NCBI GenBank assembly: GCA_045651765.1
Contig: JAZRSY010000016.1
Coordinates: 1-25,903, forward strand
Source of the DNA: SIG565 sp045651765
GTDB taxonomy: Bacteria; Bacillota; Clostridia; Oscillospirales; Acutalibacteraceae
Reading direction: 5' to 3'
DNA: 25,903 nucleotides
Part shown: positions 20,836-25,903 of the stretch, piece after piece
Numbering within the stretch: the stretch's first letter is position 1
Layout: each line of letters opens with the position of its first letter
Program-made: the position numbers and the translations under genes
The notes under the pieces: generated by a model
Database searches by the model: none
The model's input: the letters and a program-made list of their open reading frames with translations, nothing else
Told to the model about the DNA's origin: nothing

Positions 20836-22545
20836 TTATGCCGACTTTTTCTTTTTCGTTGGCTTATCAGGTTCGATAAGTTGCTTATTGAGTTCGATAT
20901 ATTCAACTGCCTGTGCATAAGCATCCTGGAACTTGAATACAACCTCGATATCTCCGCCTTCGTGTACGAAGATTTCTTGCACAAGTTCGGTAAGCAACGG
21001 TCTTGTAAGGCGTTCGATATTACCGTACTTTTTGAAACGTGCCACAAACTCGTTCTCTTCGGTAATACCGTCTTGGAACTGCTCTGCAGATTTGTTAAGC
21101 GAGGCGATTTTTTCGTCAACAATCCTCAGCCTTTCATTAAGCCGTTCCTTTAACATCTGATATTCATCCACTGTGATGACACCGCTTTTCCAGTCTGGAT
21201 AAAGGTCGGTAATCATATACACAAGTTTTTCTCGCTCGGAAATCTGAGATTTCAGTGCCTTCTCAATATGACTTGATTCCTTTTTTCGTGCGGAATTATT
21301 ATTGATTTGAGAGAGCAGTTCGCTCATTGTAGTTGCTGTATTAATCATATTTTGAATAGTTAAAAGCACTGCCTTCTCTAACTTATCAATGCGGATAGTG
21401 TGATTAGTACACGCCGATTTTTTAAGTTTCCTTGCTGTTACACAGCGATAGTAATGATACGTACCGTAAGAGTGCTGATTGGTCTTTTTGTTCATTACAC
21501 GCTTACAGTCAGCACACCGCACAAGCCCAGAAAATAAATCAACGTTTTTCTTTTTGGGGCTCTTGCGAATACTCTTGTTAAATAGTGCCTGTGCATTGTC
21601 AAAGATCTCTTGGCTAATGATTGGCTCGTGAGTACCTTCAACAATAATCCACTCATCCTTAGGAATCGCGCGGCATTGTTTAATCTTATAACTATAGGTA
21701 GTATTTCTACCTTGCACCATATCGCCAACATACATTCGGTTTTGTAAAATTCGGCGCACCGAACTGTCGGGCCATAGACCGTCATTGCTTCTGCCACAGG
21801 GATGCCTGTAATTGAAGCCTTTTTGCTTTTTATACATTGATGGGTTGGGTATGCCCATTTCATTAAGGTCTTTTGTGATGCCAATGATACTCTCACCCCC
21901 AATAAATCGCTCGAAAATCATTCGAACAATTGGTGCAGTTTCCTCATCAATGATAAGATGATGATTATCGTCCGGGTCCTTTAGATATCCGTATGTGGGG
22001 AAAGAACCAATAAACTTACCCTGCTGACGTCTGAGGTTCAGCGTTCCTCGCACGTTAACAGACGTGTTTGCTGCCAGAGATTCATTCATAATATTGGTGA
22101 CGCCAACCTTCACCAAATCGTTAAATGAGTTTATACCTCTGATACCGATATCAATCTGGTTGTTAATTGCAATAAAGCGAACCCCAAGTTTTACGAAAAT
22201 CTTATCAAGATAGATACCGCCCTCGGTGTGATTTCGAGAAAAACGCGAAAGGTCTTTAACCAAAACACAGTTTACCTTGTGGGCATAAATATCGTCCATC
22301 ATTCTGTTAAAGTCAGGACGGTCGAAATTTGTACCGCTGTAGCCGTCATCCACATAAATGTCATAAATCTCCATATCGGGATAACGTTTTATATATTCTT
22401 TTAAAATTTCTCGTTGCGACGCAATCGAGTTACTCTCCGATTCCGTACCGTCATCACGGGACAGACGAAGATAAAGAGCAGTCTTCCAAACCTTTTTTGG
22501 TACGGAGGACTGCTCTAAAATATCTGCATATTTAGAATTTGCCAT
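20836..22545 (-). CDS. Large serine recombinase
   Basis: This is a 569-residue protein starting at MANSKYAD with TGGAGG upstream. The resolvase catalytic domain has Ser29 in LYLRLSRDD, YVDDGYSGTNFDRPDF and VKDLSRFSRN. Then comes a recombinase domain (about residues 180-300, KFIGSFPTYGY, RILQNRMYVGDMVQ), a zinc-ribbon (CADCKRVMNKK ... YRC ... CTNH) and a long coiled coil near residues 400-500. Such enzymes integrate and excise phages and conjugative elements. It probably mobilised the block on its right. No partner integrase or relaxase is in the window. Confidence 0.93.
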   Translation of the reverse strand: MANSKYADILEQSSVPKKVWKTALYLRLSRDDGTESESNSIASQREILKEYIKRYPDMEIYDIYVDDGYSGTNFDRPDFNRMMDDIYAHKVNCVLVKDLSRFSRNHTEGGIYLDKIFVKLGVRFIAINNQIDIGIRGINSFNDLVKVGVTNIMNESLAANTSVNVRGTLNLRRQQGKFIGSFPTYGYLKDPDDNHHLIIDEETAPIVRMIFERFIGGESIIGITKDLNEMGIPNPSMYKKQKGFNYRHPCGRSNDGLWPDSSVRRILQNRMYVGDMVQGRNTTYSYKIKQCRAIPKDEWIIVEGTHEPIISQEIFDNAQALFNKSIRKSPKKKNVDLFSGLVRCADCKRVMNKKTNQHSYGTYHYYRCVTARKLKKSACTNHTIRIDKLEKAVLLTIQNMINTATTMSELLSQINNNSARKKESSHIEKALKSQISEREKLVYMITDLYPDWKSGVITVDEYQMLKERLNERLRIVDEKIASLNKSAEQFQDGITEENEFVARFKKYGNIERLTRPLLTELVQEIFVHEGGDIEVVFKFQDAYAQAVEYIELNKQLIEPDKPTKKKKSA

Positions 22546-22574
22546 AAAGCATAAGCCTCCATATTTTTTAATAT

Positions 22575-22620
22575 GAAGGTATGGCCGTTTTTCTACACAA
22601 CCGTAGTATACCATACCTTC
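22575..22620. repeat. Inverted repeat upstream of the recombinase
   Basis: GAAGGTATGG (22575-22584) and CCATACCTTC (22611-22620) are perfect inverted repeats around a 26-base centre. It could be an attachment or operator site for the recombinase. Confidence 0.5.
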
Positions 22621-22629
22621 GACTTTAAA

Positions 22630-22902
22630 TCAACCCAAATTTGTTTGGTAATTTGCTCCAGACGAAAATACTGAACCGAGAGCATCAGTAAAAGTTCGGT
22701 TTCCGCCGAAACTCACCTTCACTCTCACATCGCCGACTTTAAAAAGATAAGGGTTTTTAATTTGCTCAAAATAGTCATTCATTTTCTCAGGCACAGATTT
22801 CTCTGCGTCTATCTTCACATCATGCAAATCAACAAGGCTATCTTTAGAACAATCGGCAATGTCAACATTTCTTAACATAATTAAATCAAAAGAATCTAAC
22901 AT
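22630..22902 (-). CDS. DUF6870-like small protein
   Basis: This is a 90-residue protein. DIADCSKDSLVDLHDVKIDA, then QIKNPYLFKVGDVRVKVSFG and FTDAL match the pattern of small proteins (DUF6870) found on clostridial mobile elements. GAAAGGAATG precedes the start. The last 15 residues (SVFSSGANYQTNLG) extend past where the family usually ends, so the 3' end may be a recombination junction next to the inverted repeat at 22575-22620. Its role is unknown. Confidence 0.65.
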   Translation of the reverse strand: MLDSFDLIMLRNVDIADCSKDSLVDLHDVKIDAEKSVPEKMNDYFEQIKNPYLFKVGDVRVKVSFGGNRTFTDALGSVFSSGANYQTNLG

Positions 22903-22960
22903 AACTTGCCATTCCTTTCATAAGATATTTTTTACCTTGCGAAAAACATTTATACAGCAT

Positions 22961-23293
22961 TTACCAATTGTTTAACGACTTCTTCTTAACAAAAATTCGT
23001 CTTTCGACAAATCCCGTGCCCATTCTTCCTGCGCTGCGCTTAGCCAAAGCATTTAAACCTTCATTAGCCTTAAAGGGCGGTTTTCTGGCATCTTTAGGCT
23101 CATCGTCACACATAGGCGTTAGCCTTATGTGCTCCTCTTCACCAAAATCTACTCATAAAACCGTAACTTTAAGGTCTTCGAATTTTGTCAGCAAAGGATT
23201 TTTTGTTGGGCAAGGCAAAAGCGCAGTTAATCCTTTCGGATTAACGAGCATTTTAACAAAGCAACAACGGGAAATCCTTGCTTCAAAATCTAA
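22961..23293 (-). pseudogene. Possible remnant of a minus-strand gene with an in-frame TGA
   Basis: On the minus strand 46 open codons (EARISRCCFVKMLVNPKGLT ... TKFEDLKVTVL) are followed by a TGA at 23155-23153, then 63 codons (VDFGEEEHIRLTPMCDDEPK ... RIFVKKKSLNNW) to TAA at 22961. Composition on both sides of the TGA is protein-like and charged. The plus strand of the same stretch is also open, and no family is recognised, so this may be chance in a repeat sequence. Confidence 0.3.
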
Positions 23294-23620
23294 TTAAGGT
23301 TTGAATGCTTTGGCTTTGACAAATGCTTCTCGACTTTGCAAATTGAATAACTCCTTCTTTATTTTTAATCTACGCAACTTGCCGTCTTCAAGTTGTATGT
23401 GTTAGAAATTTCGTTCACAGCATCAGCCGGGGCATCTGGTACTCTGTACGAAAATTTCTGTTTAGAACATAAGAATATAGAATTCTAGTTTCAAGAAAAC
23501 ATTAACAGCAAAGAACTGCCGGAAGCTAAATGCTCACAGCAGTTCTGTTTTATTGGAATTAAATTTTAAATGAGTGTCATTCAAAAATGACGATAACTTT
23601 CGTTTCGATATGATTTTCCA

Positions 23621-23720
23621 CCCCATAATTTACCCCATAGTCAAGTTAGGATACAACCCCATGTTTTACCCCAATATAAAATTCTGTTTATACCCCATGT
23701 TCTGCCCCAACATTCACCCC
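23621..23720. repeat. 12-base periodic G-run repeat
   Basis: On the plus strand CCCC begins at 23621, 23633, 23657, 23669, 23693, 23705 and 23717, always in steps of 12 with empty slots at 23645 and 23681; two filled slots and one empty give a 36-base higher-order unit. The minus strand is a series of GGGG runs. Confidence 0.8.
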
Positions 23721-23762
23721 GTGTTTTTTAAATCAACTTTTCATCTCCTACAAGACAAAAAT

Positions 23763-23788
23763 AAGGCGAGGTGTTACCCTCGCCATAA
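23763..23788 (-). terminator. Terminator of the VWA gene
   Basis: GGCGAGG / CCTCGCC (23765-23771, 23778-23784) followed on the minus strand by TTATTTTTG. Confidence 0.8.
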
Positions 23789-23791
23789 ATT

Positions 23792-24448
23792 TCACTTATT
23801 CTTTTTTCCTCTGCGTTGGTAGTCTGCGTTAATATCCTCGCTCCAGTCTGCGCTAAGCGGTGCACTTGCTCTGACATTGCAAACTGCTTTTGCAACCGTT
23901 TCGTATAAAATATGAGTGCCCTCGCCGTCAGCATTGTAGTTCACTGCTCGGTCAGCACCTATGCCATAACGGGATGCTGTTTCAACCGCATCAATGTTTG
24001 CACCAATGAAAAGAAACTCCCAACCGTATTTTTCTTTTTGTCGCTCAATCATCTTTTTAACCTGTTCGCTTGTGTAGCGGTGGCTTGCATTTTCCTGACC
24101 GTCGGTTGTGATAACAAACATTGTGTGTTCCGGTACATCCTCAGGACGGGCATACTTATGAATGTTACCAATATGGTGAATCGCACCACCAATAGCATCA
24201 ATAAGAGCTGTGCAACCACGAACTGTGTAATCGTTGTCGGTCATCTTTGGAATGTCGCCGAGCTTTACTCGGTCGTGCAGAACTTCACTTTCATCATCAA
24301 AAAGTACGGTCGATACATAACAACCGCCATCTTGCTTCTTCTGCTTTTCGATCATAGAGTTGAAACCGCCGATTGTGTCGCTTTCAAGACCAGCCATCGA
24401 GCCACTCCTGTCCAAAATAAATACAAGTTCAGTAATGTTGTTTTTCAT
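23792..24448 (-). CDS. VWA-domain protein
   Basis: This is a 218-residue protein; MKNNITEL is chosen because GAGAGG lies just upstream, whereas the ATG 21 bases earlier has none. A single von Willebrand A domain fills it, with a complete MIDAS: Asp13-x-Ser15-x-Ser17 in ILDRSGSMAG, the threonine of RGCTALIDAIG, and TTDGQENAS. No signal peptide or membrane segment, so it is probably cytoplasmic, like VWA proteins in phage and stress operons. The C-terminal tail is basic (RRGKKNK). No AAA+ partner is adjacent. Its target is unknown. Confidence 0.85.
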   Translation of the reverse strand: MKNNITELVFILDRSGSMAGLESDTIGGFNSMIEKQKKQDGGCYVSTVLFDDESEVLHDRVKLGDIPKMTDNDYTVRGCTALIDAIGGAIHHIGNIHKYARPEDVPEHTMFVITTDGQENASHRYTSEQVKKMIERQKEKYGWEFLFIGANIDAVETASRYGIGADRAVNYNADGEGTHILYETVAKAVCNVRASAPLSADWSEDINADYQRRGKKNK

Positions 24449-24527
24449 AATAGAAAACCTCTCTTTCATTTGATGTCACAATTGTACACCAATAAAAGAG
24501 AGGTTAGGTCGCCCGCCAAGCGACAAA

Positions 24528-25076
24528 TTAGATTTCTTTACCGTTATAGTCAATTTCATAGTAATTATCTTGAAAATCATACAGTTTAATTGAGTTTTCT
24601 GTCATTTCAAATGCAGGCCTACCTGTTACAGAAGCAAATATATCTTTACCACTAAAAGACCATATCTTATTGAAATCACTATCATACCTTGCAATTTCAA
24701 TTTCGCCGTGAACAATATAATCATCATCAATTTTATTTAGTGAAAAAGCACTTCCAAACATATCTGTGGGTTTTGTGATAATGATTTCCCCTTCAATAAC
24801 ATCTATTTGCAAAAATATTTCGTCTTGGAGAATTGTAAGTACCGATCCATCTAAAACTGCAATATCACCCGTAGGTTCACCTATAAAGGATATTAGTGCA
24901 ATTTTCTTTCGTTCTTTAAACAAATTTACATCGAATTCGAGAGCTTTCACACTATCCTCAGAATTGCAATTCTGAGGATTAAATATGATATCATACCGGT
25001 CGTTTTTAGGATCATTAAATGAAAAATGATCATTTACAGATACGGTTATCGCACAAAATTCATTCTTTAATTTCAT
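24528..25076 (-). CDS. Protein of unknown function, beta-rich
   Basis: This is a 182-residue acidic, soluble protein with strand-like segments and an ending LYDFQDNYYEIDYNGKEI; FNKIWSFSGKDIFASV suggests a propeller- or WD-like repeat. Its start overlaps the end of the ArsC/Spx-like gene by 17 bases, so it belongs to that operon, although its ribosome binding site is poor. A perfect 26-base palindrome lies within the gene at 24954-24979. No function is recognised; such proteins are common single-copy accessory genes in Firmicutes. Confidence 0.6.
   Translation of the reverse strand: MKLKNEFCAITVSVNDHFSFNDPKNDRYDIIFNPQNCNSEDSVKALEFDVNLFKERKKIALISFIGEPTGDIAVLDGSVLTILQDEIFLQIDVIEGEIIITKPTDMFGSAFSLNKIDDDYIVHGEIEIARYDSDFNKIWSFSGKDIFASVTGRPAFEMTENSIKLYDFQDNYYEIDYNGKEI
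24954..24979. repeat. Perfect 26-base palindrome inside a gene
   Basis: Two 13-base arms (ATCCTCAGAATTG and its complement) meet without a spacer, within codons for NPQNCNSED of the 24528-25076 gene. Confidence 0.8.
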
Positions 25077-25422
25077 AAATTATTTCCCACTCAACTTCCT
25101 TAAACCCTACAAGCACAAAATCATCGCTTATGAGCAAAGGTCTTTTAACAAGCATACCATCTGTTGCGAGAAGGCTCAGCATTTCTTCCTCGCTCATTTC
25201 GGGCAGTTTGTTTTTAAGGTCTAATGATTTATAAAGCAGACCGCTTGTGTTAAAGAACTTCTTAATCGGTAATCCGCTTTTGTTATACCACTCGGTCAAT
25301 TCTTCAAGTGTAGGATTGTCGAGTTTAATGTCCCTTAACTCATATTGAATTTTATTATCATCTAACCACTTCTTTGCTCTTTGGCAAGTGGTACATTTTG
25401 GATAGCAAATGAATTTCAACAT
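25060..25422 (-). CDS. ArsC/Spx-family thioredoxin-fold protein
   Basis: This is a 120-residue protein starting at MLKFICYPKC, with AAGGAGAT upstream. The CxxC motif is Cys10-Cys13 (CTTC), followed by AKKWLDDNKIQYELRDIKLD and LFNTSG-like FFNTSGLLYK, with the characteristic LLATDGMLVKRPLLI near the end. This family includes ArsC-type reductases and the Spx/MgsR regulators; length and CTTCQ favour an uncharacterised YffB/ArsC-like branch over Spx itself. It starts 11 bases after the TIGR04076-like gene and overlaps the next by 17 bases. Confidence 0.85.
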   Translation of the reverse strand: MLKFICYPKCTTCQRAKKWLDDNKIQYELRDIKLDNPTLEELTEWYNKSGLPIKKFFNTSGLLYKSLDLKNKLPEMSEEEMLSLLATDGMLVKRPLLISDDFVLVGFKEVEWEIIYEIKE

Positions 25423-25432
25423 AGCAATCTCC

Positions 25433-25735
25433 TTATTCAACAACTTCAATTAAAAAACTTACGGGACGGAAGCCATCATTGCAAGAAATCATTGCAGATT
25501 TCGGATTCTTCATCCATCCGTCATAGAAATTTTCGCCACCGTGAGCAAGCGTCATTACAAATGGTGAAACGCTCTCCCACGCACTGTCGCAAAATCCGTC
25601 GGGCTTTTGCCAACCTTGACAGATAAACACCTGACCTTCCTGTAAGTCGCAAGCGTGTTCTATCGGATTTTCATACTTTTCAATTAAATCATCATACCGT
25701 GATTTTCGCATTATGGTTATTTTAATTTTATTCAT
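25433..25735 (-). CDS. TIGR04076-family-like protein
   Basis: This is a 100-residue soluble protein with the pattern KITIMRKSRYDDLIEKYE, EGQVFICQGWQKPDGFCDSA, FVMTLAHGGENFYD and a final SCNDGFRPVSFLIEVVE, which fits the small TIGR04076 family of unknown function with its conserved C/AW/DGxRPV positions. Its start overlaps the end of the protease gene (ATGAATAA), so translation is coupled. Confidence 0.75.
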   Translation of the reverse strand: MNKIKITIMRKSRYDDLIEKYENPIEHACDLQEGQVFICQGWQKPDGFCDSAWESVSPFVMTLAHGGENFYDGWMKNPKSAMISCNDGFRPVSFLIEVVE

Positions 25736-25903
25736 ATACTTTCCCTCTGTTTTTCAATATAAACATTCCATAAATTACCGCAATAACCGAGATAACGGCG
25801 GACGTGATAATTTGCTGTGTGTTCGTAATATCTACGGCAAATGCACTAAGCGAATTAATAACGGCATGGGCGATAATCGGGGCCCACAAGCTTTTAGTTT
25901 TAT
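25728..25903 (-). CDS. CPBP-family intramembrane protease, C-terminal part
   Basis: The frame runs in from the window edge for 58 codons. SLWAPIIAHAVINSLSAF is the last conserved motif of CPBP (CAAX protease/bacteriocin-processing) membrane proteases, with the His and Asn of H..IN. A final membrane segment (IITSAVISVIAVIYGMFIL) and a short basic tail follow. The stop overlaps the next gene's start by eight bases. Its substrate is unknown. Confidence 0.78.
   Translation of the reverse strand, partial: KTKSLWAPIIAHAVINSLSAFAVDITNTQQIITSAVISVIAVIYGMFILKNRGKVYE

Larger units (their letters stand above)
22903..23791. other. 889-base stretch without an intact gene
   Basis: This holds a minus-strand frame remnant (22961-23293), a long hairpin AGAAATTTCG...CGAAAATTTCT (23404-23459), a terminator-like stem AGAACTGC/GCAGTTCT with GTTTTATT (23512-23554), a 12-base periodic repeat (23621-23720) and the terminator of the VWA gene. 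It looks like mobile-element debris. Confidence 0.6.

Noticed and set aside
22968..23297. Plus-strand 109-residue reading frame
   Set aside because: No ribosome binding site, hydrophobic/serine-rich shadow-like composition, no family; the opposite strand is at least as protein-like.
23621..23720. CRISPR array
   Set aside because: The units are 12 bases, degenerate, and have no alternation of constant repeat and unique spacer; no cas genes are present.
23574..23822. Plus-strand 82-residue reading frame with YPxx repeats
   Set aside because: It is produced by the 12-base periodic repeat, overlaps the convergent VWA gene end, and has no start signals.

Overview
The window looks like the chromosome of a low-GC, Gram-positive, spore-forming Clostridia member, probably near the Ruminococcaceae/Oscillospirales. 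The signs are strong AGGAGG-type ribosome binding sites, several lipoproteins with LTAC/LCSC-type lipoboxes, a T-box leader, a SpoVAD fragment and a sodium-pumping decarboxylase encoded as four separate subunits. This is inferred from gene content only.

Positions 1-8885 are an accessory array built from repeats of one cassette: a DUF1906-like glycoside-hydrolase-type gene, then an effector-like gene with a near-constant ~120-residue N-terminal domain and an exchangeable C-terminus, then a transcription terminator, then a convergent lipoprotein gene. Cassette 1 (1-2394) carries a C39-like cysteine-peptidase C-terminus facing an IseA-like lipoprotein. Cassette 2 (3601-5810) carries an unrelated C-terminus facing a lipoprotein with a DxNxDxxPEL motif. 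Cassette 3 (7161-8176) is a collapsed effector with the last residues of the type-2 C-terminus, facing a lipoprotein homologous to that of cassette 2. An IS481-like element, whose transposase has lost its second catalytic Asp, has destroyed the DUF1906 gene of cassette 2, and a REP/MITE-type hairpin abuts the broken end of cassette 3. Small membrane-protein genes sit between and after the cassettes, two of them behind the same duplicated promoter. The pattern resembles a polymorphic toxin/immunity array, but that function is inferred.

Positions 9067-18919 are ordinary backbone: rsmD-coaD-coiled-coil gene, uvrC, a small zinc-binding-type lipoprotein, an M23 peptidase with a G5-like region, the oadG/biotin carrier/oadB/oadA operon (minus strand), and trpB alone behind a T-box leader with a plausible Trp (TGG) specifier.

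Positions 19243-25903 are accessory again: a C-terminal remnant of spoVAD, a complete-looking type I toxin-antitoxin locus (23-residue hydrophobic peptide plus antisense RNA), a nucleotidyltransferase (MNT) with a small partner, a large serine recombinase with a DUF6870-like gene, an 889-base stretch without an intact gene that holds a remnant reading frame, hairpins and a 12-base periodic G-run repeat, a VWA-domain protein, and an overlapping operon of a CPBP-type protease (partial), a TIGR04076-like protein, an ArsC/Spx-like protein and an unknown protein.
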